In this document: in pieces, positions 33,638 through 42,073 of the stretch
How the letters are laid out: each line of letters begins with the position of its first letter
How positions within the stretch are numbered: the first letter of the stretch is position 1
From: Patescibacteria group bacterium
GTDB taxonomy: Bacteria > Patescibacteriota > Saccharimonadia > Saccharimonadales > UBA4665
DNA length: 48,495 nt
Reading direction: 5' to 3'
NCBI GenBank assembly: GCA_030272735.1
Contig: JARXKL010000005.1
Coordinates: 12,462 to 60,956 of the forward strand
Notes under the pieces: model-generated
What the model was told of the DNA's origin: nothing
Seen by the model: only the letters and a program-made list of their open reading frames with translations
Databases searched by the model: none
Position numbers and translations under genes: made by a program

Positions 33638-34738
33638 ATGAAATTAACGTTATCCAGGCGGCTGTCACTGCTAGCACTGACATTGTTTGCGCCGCTCATT
33701 GCACTTACCGCCCCGGCGATTGCGGCTAACGAAGGACAAATAGAGGGCGGCAATATTTACCGCGTACGCAATGTAACAAAAGGCACGGATTTCACAGACC
33801 CAGTCAATGCCATTGCATGTGAACGAGTACAGTACAAAGTTCGTATTCATAACCCAGGACCAGGTGAACTCAGCCAAGTGAATGTACAAGCGACGCTGCC
33901 AGCTAGTGCAGCTACCTCGAACACTTCGACCGTGACGGTGAGCTCGCAAAACGCCAGTCCAGCGAGTACGAGCGATACCGCCGTGGTTAACTTTCCGACA
34001 GCGCTATCACTAACTTATTTGCCCGGAAGCACACAGTTGCTGGATGCCAACGATGGACTTTTACGTGGGCTCCCTGATGGCATCACAGCCGGCGGCGTAA
34101 ATATAGGAAACGTCGGGGTGTCTATTGCACAAAAGCGTTTCGTGCAATTTAGCGCAGATGTGAACTGCCCTACGCCTACTCCAACACCAACTCCAACGCC
34201 AAGTTATAGCTGCGATGCCTTCGATATAACCGCCAACAATAATCGCACGGTTAATGTGGCCGTCTTTACGACATCAGCCGCGAACGGTGCCGTTTACAAG
34301 AGCGCTGATATTAACTGGGGCGACGGCAAAACCGATAGTGCCGTGACGAATGTTGTCGGCTCAACACATACGTACGGCGCAGACGGATCGTACACGCTTC
34401 AAGCTACTGCGCACTTTACCGTCGATGGCAAGGATGTGACTGCAGCCGGTGCGCAATGTGCCGAAAAAGTCACATTCAAAACTAATGAAACACCCGTTGT
34501 CATACATACTATTTCGACGAACACCTCCTCGACCATTACTGTGGGTGGCAATACTTCAAACACCACCAATAATTCAAGCTCAACTACCAACAATCAGGCT
34601 TCTCCAGCAACCAACCTTGAACGCCCAACAGCGCTCGTTAACACTGGTGCGGGGAGCGTCGCGACTCTCTTCGCGGTTGCAACAATAGCAGGAACTCTGG
34701 GACATCGGTTCTATTTGGGACGCCGCTTTAACAGCTAA
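33638..34738 (+). CDS. Surface protein with PKD-like repeat and LPxTG-like sorting signal
   Basis: A 366-aa exported protein. Signal peptide 1-30 (ending TAPAIAA). A DUF11-like beta domain (VQYKVRIHNPGPGELSQVNV) spans about 45-170, then a (TP)n linker, then a PKD-like domain (DINWGDGKTDSAVTNVVGSTH, DGSYTLQATA). An Asn/Thr-rich spacer leads to TALVNTGAG, a helix (about 340-358) and the basic RFYLGRRFNS tail, together a sortase sorting signal in which V replaces P of LPxTG. The sortase at 5738 could process it. Strong GAGAGGAG ribosome site; co-transcribed with the gene 25 nt upstream. Confidence 0.75.
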   Translation: MKLTLSRRLSLLALTLFAPLIALTAPAIAANEGQIEGGNIYRVRNVTKGTDFTDPVNAIACERVQYKVRIHNPGPGELSQVNVQATLPASAATSNTSTVTVSSQNASPASTSDTAVVNFPTALSLTYLPGSTQLLDANDGLLRGLPDGITAGGVNIGNVGVSIAQKRFVQFSADVNCPTPTPTPTPTPSYSCDAFDITANNNRTVNVAVFTTSAANGAVYKSADINWGDGKTDSAVTNVVGSTHTYGADGSYTLQATAHFTVDGKDVTAAGAQCAEKVTFKTNETPVVIHTISTNTSSTITVGGNTSNTTNNSSSTTNNQASPATNLERPTALVNTGAGSVATLFAVATIAGTLGHRFYLGRRFNS

Positions 34739-34832
34739 GATGGTGCCATATTGCGCTAGTAAAATAAGCGTTTTCGTGCTAAGATATTGCCAGTAACAAG
34801 GCTTGACTGGCCGCTCAAAACCTCAAAACTAA

Positions 34833-34864
34833 AAATCCCTCGCTATTTATGATGCGGGGGATTT
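34833..34864 (+). terminator. Intrinsic terminator of the surface-protein operon
   Basis: An 11-bp stem with one G-T pair, AAATCCCTCGC (34833-34843) with GCGGGGGATTT (34854-34864). T-rich on the plus side and A5 on the left, so it can work in both directions. Confidence 0.7.
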
Positions 34865-35074
34865 CCATTTCGTCTCTGTTATGGTACTATATGCCGAGTC
34901 TTTTGTGGCTTTTTGCTACTTTTAAAGAACCGTAGTCGGCCTTTATGCAAAGATCGCCGGCTGCTCGCTTAGCGGGCCTCATATTGCTCAGGCTGCCTCA
35001 TATCCTTCGGATATGACGGCCACTCGCTCGCAATGAGCAAATATGCAAGCACATTTGCATCAATGCTCACTCAT
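34865..35074. other. Structured noncoding DNA upstream of tRNA-Glu
   Basis: No ORF is credible in the 336-bp gap 34739-35074. After the terminator, nested inverted repeats fill the rest: TTGCTCA (34984-34990) with TGAGCAA (35034-35040) encloses CATATCC-TTC-GGATATG (34999-35015); ATGCAA/TTGCAT and GAGCA/TGCTC follow at 35035-35070. This could be a folded 5' precursor of tRNA-Glu, a small RNA, or an extragenic palindromic element. Confidence 0.4.
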
Positions 35075-35149
35075 GGCCTCATCGTCTAACGGTTAGGACA
35101 CCAGGTTTTCATCCTGGCAATCGGAGTTCGATTCTCCGTGAGGTCACCA
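35075..35149 (+). tRNA. tRNA-Glu (anticodon UUC)
   Basis: Cloverleaf with acceptor GGCCTCA/TGAGGTC, anticodon stem CCAGG/CCTGG and loop TTTTCAT (anticodon TTC), T-arm CGGAG/CTCCG with TTCGATT, discriminator A and encoded CCA (35147-35149). Confidence 0.95.
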
Positions 35150-35186
35150 AGTAAAAAGCCCACACTAATGTGGGCTTTTTACTTGG
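35147..35186 (+). terminator. tRNA-Glu terminator whose stem includes the CCA end
   Basis: A perfect 18-bp stem with tetraloop CTAA: CCAAGTAAAAAGCCCACA (35147-35164) and TGTGGGCTTTTTACTTGG (35169-35186). The stem starts at the CCA of the tRNA itself. T5 lies within the right arm. Same design as at tRNA-Lys. Confidence 0.85.
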
Positions 35187-35201
35187 TTGCTGGTCGCGAG
35201 A

Positions 35202-35232
35202 AACGAACTCCAGCGCGTAGCGCGAGTTCGTT
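35202..35232. repeat. Long inverted repeat AACGAACTC...GAGTTCGTT
   Basis: Nine-bp perfect arms (35202-35210 and 35224-35232) with an inner GCGC/GCGC pairing. It lies between the tRNA-Glu terminator and the end of the kinase gene, with an AGCTC/GAGCT hairpin beside it (about 35238-35254). No coding capacity; an extragenic palindromic element or weak minus-strand terminator. Confidence 0.45.
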
Positions 35233-35311
35233 CATGAGTAGCTCTCGCAGGAGCTGGCTCCGAGAAAGCTGCGAAATGCTGTCTTCTCCGTGTCCTCGCT
35301 TAGCAGCGTAC

Positions 35312-36463
35312 TTATATCGGAAGCAGCACGGTAAACGTAGAACCTTGCCCCGCCGTAGATACAACATTTACTTGCCCGGCGTGAAGGTCGATAACTTTTT
35401 TGGCCCAGTATAATCCTAGGCCGCTTCCGCCGACTTCAGTCGATAGCTCGTTCGGTATACGGTTAAATTTCTGGAATAGATTTTGTCGCTGGTTTTCCGG
35501 TATGCCAACGCCCTGGTCTTTGACGTGTATTTCTACGTTCCTATTATTTTTTCGTAGCTCGACAAATATCTTTTTACCACAGTGGGTGTATTTGCTAGCA
35601 TTATGCGTAAGATTTTCTAATACCATTCGCAATAAGGTCGGATCGGCTCTGACTGAGTAAGTTTGATCGGCTCCAACAAATGATACGTCTTGCTCCTTTT
35701 TCTTGAACATATCTGACTGAGTATCGAGAACGTCTTGGATTAACGGGGCTAGCTTAACTTCACAGAGCTGTGGTTCTACTTTTCCGGCATCTACTAATGC
35801 GACTTTCAGTAGGTCATCAATTATTTTTAGTTGTCGATCGTTGCTGTTATACGCACGTTGCAAAAATTCTTGTTGCTGAGGCGTCGTTTCGCCTGCATAC
35901 CCCTCTATGAGCATGCCGACGTACTGTTTGACGCTGGTAGCTGGCGTACGTAGCTGGTGGGACGCCAATGAAATAAATTCATCTTTCGCTTTGTTCATAG
36001 CGATGAGGTGCTGGCGTTGCTCGCGCAACTCGGCCGTTGTCAGTTCCAATTCATCGCGGCGGGCGGCCGTCTGGGCAATGCCATCAACATCGGTGTTGGT
36101 ACCATACCAGTGGACTATCTCGCCGTCGTCATTTTTTACTGGCACGACTCGCGTCAAAAATGGCCGAAACTTTCCGTCGGCACCCTTGAGCGGAAACACC
36201 ATGTCGAATGGCTTACCGGAACTTATTGAACTCTGCCAAGCCCTTAAAACCCTTGGCAGCTCGTCAGGGTCATGTACTAATTGCCAGCCCCAACCCTCCA
36301 TGTCTTCCGGCTTCGTGCCAGTATATTCGTACCAGCGCTTGTTATACCAATAAATCCAGCCGTCGGCCTTAGCCATCCAGGCCAAATTAGACATATTATT
36401 AGCGAGTTCTGTAAAACGTTCTTCACTTAAGTCAGCACTTACTGGCTTATGAGTAGCTGCCAT
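35312..36463 (-). CDS. PAS-domain sensor histidine kinase, soluble
   Basis: A 383-aa cytoplasmic kinase. One PAS/PAC domain (about 14-130: WMAKADGWIYWYNKRWYEYTG, WGWQLVHDPDELP, VHWYGTNTDVDG) of the type with a conserved WYEYTG segment, a short coil, HisKA with SLASHQLRTP (H169) and HATPase with NLTHNASKYT, DQGVGIP and GSGLGLYWAKK. No receiver adjacent. Start is ATG 36463 or the GTG 9 nt earlier; neither has a clear ribosome site or -10 signature. Confidence 0.88.
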   Translation of the reverse strand: MAATHKPVSADLSEERFTELANNMSNLAWMAKADGWIYWYNKRWYEYTGTKPEDMEGWGWQLVHDPDELPRVLRAWQSSISSGKPFDMVFPLKGADGKFRPFLTRVVPVKNDDGEIVHWYGTNTDVDGIAQTAARRDELELTTAELREQRQHLIAMNKAKDEFISLASHQLRTPATSVKQYVGMLIEGYAGETTPQQQEFLQRAYNSNDRQLKIIDDLLKVALVDAGKVEPQLCEVKLAPLIQDVLDTQSDMFKKKEQDVSFVGADQTYSVRADPTLLRMVLENLTHNASKYTHCGKKIFVELRKNNRNVEIHVKDQGVGIPENQRQNLFQKFNRIPNELSTEVGGSGLGLYWAKKVIDLHAGQVNVVSTAGQGSTFTVLLPI

Positions 36464-36706
36464 ACTAGACACGTTCGGGCTCCACAGTTTGAAGTAGTGG
36501 GGCAGCTTGGATCATAAGTAAACGAGCATACGCAATAATAGCAATCTCCCAGTTAAGCTGTAGCACTATAGTAACAGATATAAGCTGATAGTGGCATTCC
36601 TTAGAATAGCTTCGGAATTATTAATATGTGTCTCACTCGTTATATGTGCGTCAAACACATAGATACTCAAAATAGTCCCTTATTTGAATTTGTTATACTT
36701 TCACAA

Positions 36707-37585
36707 ATGACAACACAAAGTTTAGTAGTTGCGCTCTATGGCTTAGGAGCTGCCACAGCCTGGGGCAGCGCCGATTATTTTGGTGCGAAAGCTTCTCGAC
36801 GCACTAATCCTATTGCCGCTACTGCCGCCGTCTCAACAATCGGAACGTTGTTGTTCACTATATTTTTTATGTTTAACCAAGGTATTCACGCGTGGAACAG
36901 TACTGGGATACTCTATGCAATCGCGGCAGGCATCAGTCTTGAGCTTGGCTTACTGCTTTTTTATAGGGCACTTAACGACGGACCAGTGAATGTTGTCAGC
37001 CCCGTTAGTAGCGCCTATCCCCTCGTCACAACCGCAATTTCAATTTTGATATTTGGCAACAGACTGAGCGTATTAGAATACGCCGGTATTGCATCAGTCG
37101 TTATAGGAATAATCACAGCGACCGGCTTATTCAGTCTTAAAAAGTCTGAAAGAAAACTGAGTAGTGGTGTTGTTTTTGCGCTTATGACGGTCGTAATGTG
37201 GGGAGTTGCATTTGCCCTGATTGCCAAGGGAGTAGAACAGTTGGGCTGGCAAAAGGCCACACTTGTTAATTGCTACTCAGGCATTGCGGTACTGCCTTTT
37301 GCGCTTACTTTTTTGGGTGGAACTACATCGTGGCATAGCATTACGACAAAACTATTTAAAGACCCCAATGTAATTGCTGCGGCCGCAGTACAAACTCTGG
37401 GTGGCGTATTGTTTAGCCTAGGTCTTACCCAAGCTAAATCCGGCGCTGTTATTACCGCAATAGCTGCCACCTACCCCGTATTGACTATATTTTTGGCAAT
37501 AGTCGTACTCAAAGAAAAAGCAGTTGCAGCGTCATTAGTTGGTTCATTCATTACTATTTTAGGGATTGTAATTTTGTCCCTGTAA
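36707..37585 (+). CDS. EamA/DMT-family transporter
   Basis: A 292-aa membrane protein with ten helices in two similar EamA halves (LYGLGAATAWGSADYFGAKAS start; second half from SGVVFALMTVVMWGVAFALIAKG). Members export amino acids, nucleobases or other metabolites; the substrate cannot be told. ATG 36707 is preceded by TATACT (36694-36699) at 7 nt and no ribosome site, which decides the start over one 81 nt upstream. Confidence 0.85.
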   Translation: MTTQSLVVALYGLGAATAWGSADYFGAKASRRTNPIAATAAVSTIGTLLFTIFFMFNQGIHAWNSTGILYAIAAGISLELGLLLFYRALNDGPVNVVSPVSSAYPLVTTAISILIFGNRLSVLEYAGIASVVIGIITATGLFSLKKSERKLSSGVVFALMTVVMWGVAFALIAKGVEQLGWQKATLVNCYSGIAVLPFALTFLGGTTSWHSITTKLFKDPNVIAAAAVQTLGGVLFSLGLTQAKSGAVITAIAATYPVLTIFLAIVVLKEKAVAASLVGSFITILGIVILSL

Positions 37586-37700
37586 ACCGATCTAAAACGT
37601 ATTTTTACACAAGTTACAAAACACGTGACCCGCTAGTGGTATTAATCAGAGACTAGTTATATAATGAAGTTAAAGCATAACCGTTAGAGTGGGCAATTTT

Positions 37701-39131
37701 ATGAAACAAACAACAACCGTGCCGGATGTGTCGTTGGCCGAGTTTAAACGGGCCAAAATTATCGCAACGCTCGGGCCTTCAACTAATAGCTACGAAAAAA
37801 TAGAAGAGCTGATAGCCGCTGGCGCAAATGGCATCCGCCTTAACTTTAGCCATGGCACTCATGCTGAGCGCACGAAGCAGATTGCCTGGATCCGTGAAGC
37901 CAGCGCCGCAAAAGGCAAGCCCGTAGCAATTATTCAGGATTTACAGGGGCCAAAAATCCGTCTGGGTGACTTCGAAGGCATTATAAACGTTAAGCGCGGC
38001 CAGTCTTTAATGTTTAAGTTTCAGGCAGATTACGAAAAAACTGGTCATATTCCGACGCAGTACGACCTCAGCCTCAAAGTGAAGCGCGGCGAACGCATAT
38101 ATCTGTATGATGGCAAAGTTCAGGCCAGAGTAACCAGTATTCGTGATGGATTATTGCACGCTGAAGCGCTCAACAGCGGCATATTGTTGCAACGCAAAGG
38201 CATGAACCTGCCAGATACCGATTTTGGCGGAGATATTATTACGCCTAAGGACAAAGCTGATATTATTTATGGCTCTTCGCAAGATATCGACTATGTCGCT
38301 CTGAGTTTTGTACAAACCGCTGATGACATCACGTTAATACGGAAAATGCTCGGTAGCGTTAATAGCAAAGCCAAAGTTATCGCTAAAATTGAAACCAAAG
38401 CCGCGGTCGATAATATGGCGGCGATAGTTCAGGCTAGCGACGCCGTGATGATTGCCCGTGGTGACCTCGCGGTAGAAACGCCAGCTGAAAGCGTGCCGGT
38501 TGTGCAACGCCAAATAATTGCGCTAGGCCTGCAATACGGTAAGCCATCAATAGTGGCCACACAAATGCTCGCCAGTATGGTGGATGCGCCCGAACCAACC
38601 CGGGCAGAAGTGTCAGACGTCGCTACGGCAGTTATGTGCGGCGCAGACTGCGTGATGCTCAGTGATGAAACTGCCAACGGTACGTACCCGATAGAGTCTG
38701 TAGAAGTCATGAAGCGCGTTATACGCTACAGCGAAACCAATATGCCGTTTACGCTCGACATGCAGTATGAAAACCATAGTCGCCAGGCATCTATTAGCAA
38801 AGCTGTTATTAGCTTGGCCGATAACATTGCAGCTAAAGCGATTGTTGTCGAGACGCGATCTGGCGCTACGGCGCTGCAGATCGCATCCCGCAGGAGCCCT
38901 ATTCCATTGATAGTGGTAACCAGTGATACGCGGACTGCGCAACAACTGGCCATTGTCTGCGGTGCAAAGAGTTACGTGCGGCCGGTGGATGCCCTGGCAG
39001 CCACCAAATTAACTGATTGGCTTCGCAAAAATAAAGTGCTGCATAAAGGTGATATTGTTGTCACGGCTTCCGGTCATTATCCGGGCGTCGTTGGTACAAC
39101 CGACACAATTAAAGTGCGCGTGCTAGAATAA
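37701..39131 (+). CDS. pyk: Pyruvate kinase
   Basis: A 476-aa glycolytic enzyme making ATP and pyruvate from PEP. RAKIIATLGPSTNSYEKI, IRLNFSHGTHAER, IIQDLQGPKIRLG, the catalytic strand KVIAKIETKAAVDN, MIARGDLAVETP and ATQMLASMVDAPEPTRAEVSD with the C-terminal domain are all present. It is first in the pyk-pgk-tpiA block. A TATAAT at 37660-37665 lies about 35 nt upstream; a GTG at 37689 is an alternative start. The block supports ATP gain by substrate-level phosphorylation. Confidence 0.95.
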   Translation: MKQTTTVPDVSLAEFKRAKIIATLGPSTNSYEKIEELIAAGANGIRLNFSHGTHAERTKQIAWIREASAAKGKPVAIIQDLQGPKIRLGDFEGIINVKRGQSLMFKFQADYEKTGHIPTQYDLSLKVKRGERIYLYDGKVQARVTSIRDGLLHAEALNSGILLQRKGMNLPDTDFGGDIITPKDKADIIYGSSQDIDYVALSFVQTADDITLIRKMLGSVNSKAKVIAKIETKAAVDNMAAIVQASDAVMIARGDLAVETPAESVPVVQRQIIALGLQYGKPSIVATQMLASMVDAPEPTRAEVSDVATAVMCGADCVMLSDETANGTYPIESVEVMKRVIRYSETNMPFTLDMQYENHSRQASISKAVISLADNIAAKAIVVETRSGATALQIASRRSPIPLIVVTSDTRTAQQLAIVCGAKSYVRPVDALAATKLTDWLRKNKVLHKGDIVVTASGHYPGVVGTTDTIKVRVLE

Positions 39132-39148
39132 AAAGCATAAGGGGTGGG

Positions 39149-40435
39149 ATGTTTACGAAGCAAACAATTCGAGATGTAGAGCTGGACGGCAAAACAGTCT
39201 TGCTGCGCGCCGATTACAATGTGCCGCTCGATGACGGGAAAATTACCGACGATTTTCGTATTAAACAGTCGCTGCCGACCATTCAGTATTTGTTACAACA
39301 CGACGTAAAACTGATAATTTGTTCTCATTTAGGCCGACCATCGGGTCCTGATGATGTCGCCAATAGCTTATTTCCTGTGGCTAAGCGCTTGCAGCAGTTG
39401 CTCGATAAACCCGTGGGTTTTGCCACCGATACTGTTGGTGATGCTGCTGTAAAAGCAGTTAAGGCACTTAAGCCAGGCGAAGTCCTGCTCTTGGAAAACC
39501 TGCGTTTTTCTAAGGATGAAGAAGCTAATGACCCCAAGTTTGCTCTGGCACTAGCCAACTTAGCTGACGTATTTGTCCAAGATGGCTTTGGAGTGGTGCA
39601 CCGCGCGCATGCAAGTACCGAAGGCGTTACGCGGTATTTACCAAGTGTTGCCGGATTATTATTAGTAAAAGAAGTTGATACCATTACCAAGGTCATGGAG
39701 CAGCCCGAACGACCACTGATGGCGATTGTCGGTGGCGCTAAAATAGCCGATAAGATCGAAATTCTGCACCGCTTCATTGAAATTGCTGATTTTGTGGCCG
39801 TCGGTGGCGCCATGGCCAATACCTTTTTGGCGGCCCAAGGAACGTATGTTGCTGATAGCCTGTACGATAAGGCCGATATACCGGTGGCCCGATCGATAAT
39901 GCGTCAAGCGGCGATACAGGCCAAAAAACGCCCTTTTATTTTTGCAGTACCGCATGACGGTGTGGTTGCAAACGCGGTTGACCCCACCAAGCCGACGCGC
40001 ATCGTCGATTGGTCGTCCCATGCCATAGCAGACATTGAAAGTTACCCGCGACGCGTGCCGCGCAGTGCCAGTCATGTCCGTGCCCACGAAAAAATCCTCG
40101 ACATTGGGCCGTTTAGCGGTTCATTCATTGCCGGGGGCATTCAAATGGCGAATACTGTTATTTGGAACGGCACCATGGGCGTCACTGAAACCAAGGGTTT
40201 ACAGGGACCAGTTGGCCCGTATGCCCACGGTACTGACATTGTGGTGCAGGCCTTACTCGGTGAATTCGGGCACAAACCGTTCACGGTTGTAGGCGGCGGA
40301 GACACCGTTGGTTACGTGGAGTCACGCAAGCTCGTTCACTCCTTTGGCCACGTTTCAACAGGGGGCGGCGCTAGTCTAGAATTAATGGCCGGCCGCAAAC
40401 TACCAGGCGTGGAGGCCTTACTTGACGCTAAGTAA
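39149..40435 (+). CDS. pgk: Phosphoglycerate kinase
   Basis: A 428-aa enzyme transferring phosphate between 1,3-bisphosphoglycerate and ADP. LLRADYNVPLDDGKITDDFRI, SHLGRPSGPDD, LLLENLRFSKDEE, VGGAKIADKIEIL and GGGDTVGYVE mark both domains. A small insertion rich in Arg/Ser (YPRRVPRSASHVRAH) lies in the C-terminal half. AGGGGTGGG precedes the ATG. It starts 17 nt after pyk and 18 nt before tpiA, in one operon. Confidence 0.95.
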   Translation: MFTKQTIRDVELDGKTVLLRADYNVPLDDGKITDDFRIKQSLPTIQYLLQHDVKLIICSHLGRPSGPDDVANSLFPVAKRLQQLLDKPVGFATDTVGDAAVKAVKALKPGEVLLLENLRFSKDEEANDPKFALALANLADVFVQDGFGVVHRAHASTEGVTRYLPSVAGLLLVKEVDTITKVMEQPERPLMAIVGGAKIADKIEILHRFIEIADFVAVGGAMANTFLAAQGTYVADSLYDKADIPVARSIMRQAAIQAKKRPFIFAVPHDGVVANAVDPTKPTRIVDWSSHAIADIESYPRRVPRSASHVRAHEKILDIGPFSGSFIAGGIQMANTVIWNGTMGVTETKGLQGPVGPYAHGTDIVVQALLGEFGHKPFTVVGGGDTVGYVESRKLVHSFGHVSTGGGASLELMAGRKLPGVEALLDAK

Positions 40436-40453
40436 GGTACAATAGGCATAAGC

Positions 40454-41248
40454 ATGATCAAAAAAACCCTCATCGTCGCCAACTGGAAAATGCACCTCAA
40501 CACTCATGAGTCGAGCTTGCTTGTTAAGCGTTTGCACGATCATATTAAACAACATCGCACCGTCGAAGTTGTGTTAGCCCCGAGCGTACTCGTTTTGCAG
40601 CCATTAAGCCTCGAGCTCGACCGCCGGGTCTTTCGTTTGGCTGCCCAAGATGCCAATGCCAAAGACGAAGGTGCCTACACCGGCGAAGTCAGCTTCACTA
40701 TGCTTCGTGAGTTGGTTCAATACGCCATTATCGGCCACAGTGAGCGACGTATTTACTTTGCGGAAACGCTCGAAACAGTTCGCGACAAAGTCCAGGCTGC
40801 CGTACGCAATGGCATTACGCCAATACTCTGCGTCGGCGAAACTCATCAGGAGCGCGTCAACGGTGAAACCAGCCGCGTCATTCACGACCAAGTAACGACG
40901 GCGCTGTCTAATTTGACTCCAGAAGAAATCGAAGATGTGGTGATAGCGTACGAGCCAGTTTGGGCAATTAGCACATTTGGTGGTGAAATAGCCAAACCTA
41001 CAGATATCAAGAAAGTCCTCGACCTCATTCGTAAAACTATTGCAGATTTGTACGGCGACCAGTCGGCGCAACATGTGCGAGTGTTATATGGCGGCAGCGT
41101 ATCGGCTGATACTGCCCCAGGTTATCTAGCGATCGATGGCTGCGATGGCGCTTTAGTGGGCAGCGCTAGCTTAAACTACAAGCAATTCTCAAGCATCGTT
41201 GACGTTGCCTACCGCTTGTCTCACGGCGAGGAAGAAATTCATGGCTGA
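40454..41248 (+). CDS. tpiA: Triosephosphate isomerase
   Basis: A 264-aa TIM barrel interconverting dihydroxyacetone phosphate and glyceraldehyde 3-phosphate. ANWKMHLN (catalytic Lys), IGHSERR (catalytic His) and AYEPVWAI (catalytic Glu) are intact, as is LYGGSV. The flexible loop 6 after the Glu reads ISTFGGEIAKP instead of the usual IGTGKxA, a clear variant with altered length. An internal TACAAT box lies 10 nt before the ATG. The stop overlaps the next ORF by 8 nt (ATGGCTGA). Confidence 0.92.
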   Translation: MIKKTLIVANWKMHLNTHESSLLVKRLHDHIKQHRTVEVVLAPSVLVLQPLSLELDRRVFRLAAQDANAKDEGAYTGEVSFTMLRELVQYAIIGHSERRIYFAETLETVRDKVQAAVRNGITPILCVGETHQERVNGETSRVIHDQVTTALSNLTPEEIEDVVIAYEPVWAISTFGGEIAKPTDIKKVLDLIRKTIADLYGDQSAQHVRVLYGGSVSADTAPGYLAIDGCDGALVGSASLNYKQFSSIVDVAYRLSHGEEEIHG

Positions 41249-41996
41249 ATCGAAGAAAATTATCGATGTCGCTCATCCCAATCAGTCAGCTCCATCTACA
41301 AATTCCAAATCAGTAATAATTACTCGTCGCCCTGTTATACAGGACTCTATGGTTGTTGAAAATGGAGCTGAGAATACTGATACTCAAGATGAAACTGTGG
41401 CGACACGACCCGCAAAGGTGAATATTCAGCCGTTGACCGCTCCCGAATTGCCAGGCAAGCAATCTTCTAAGTCAGAAACCTCAACTGCTCCAGACGAAAC
41501 AGCCGCTGAAACTGTTAAAAATACTGCTGATTCAACACCAACTGATGCCTCGCCAGTCGCAGGCAAGAAGGTTATTAGCCCGCTTGCCAGCAGTGTGGTG
41601 ACCACGCCTGAAAGTGAGCCAGAGTCCGAAAAGCCTGATACAGCAGCGAAGCCCACTAATGAAACGTCATCAAGCAGTAAGTCGACAACAGTTCCTGGGC
41701 CAACTTATGATAAAACAACACTCGAAGGCGATGAAGGCCCTATTTCTGCAGCAGCCCAGCAGGATGCGATTGACGCTGAAAAGGAAAAAGCCGATAAAGC
41801 TTTGCAAAAACTCATTGATGACAAAGCGTACTACTTGCCTATAAATTCCTTAGAAAAGCGTCGTACGAAGCGCACGGCTATCCTTGGATTCGTTGTTAGT
41901 CTTGCTCTGATTGCACTGTGGATCGATGTAGCACTTGATGCAGGACTGCTGCATATCAACGGGCTACAGCCTTTGACTCATTTATTCTCTAGTTAA
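41241..41996 (+). CDS. Tail-anchored, disordered membrane protein
   Basis: A 251-aa protein. Residues 1-155 are a low-complexity Ser/Thr/Glu/Pro stretch, then a charged helical part (AAQQDAIDAEKEKADKALQKL), a KRRTKRTAIL stop-transfer patch and one C-terminal helix (about 217-233). No family recognised. ATG 41241 has GAGGAAG upstream and overlaps the tpiA stop, so it belongs to the glycolytic operon. The tail anchor suggests that it holds something at the membrane; this is inference. Confidence 0.6.
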   Translation: MAESKKIIDVAHPNQSAPSTNSKSVIITRRPVIQDSMVVENGAENTDTQDETVATRPAKVNIQPLTAPELPGKQSSKSETSTAPDETAAETVKNTADSTPTDASPVAGKKVISPLASSVVTTPESEPESEKPDTAAKPTNETSSSSKSTTVPGPTYDKTTLEGDEGPISAAAQQDAIDAEKEKADKALQKLIDDKAYYLPINSLEKRRTKRTAILGFVVSLALIALWIDVALDAGLLHINGLQPLTHLFSS

Positions 41997-42073
41997 TGAA
42001 AATTTAATACTTTACTGAGCGTTTACAGAAGTTACAACGCAGTTGTTGCGCTAATTTTGTTAAAATAGAGGTA

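Noticed and set aside
34167-34203. Short tandem DNA repeat (CCAACACCAACTCCAACG-like)
   Set aside because: It encodes the (TP)n linker of the surface protein; a normal low-complexity hinge.
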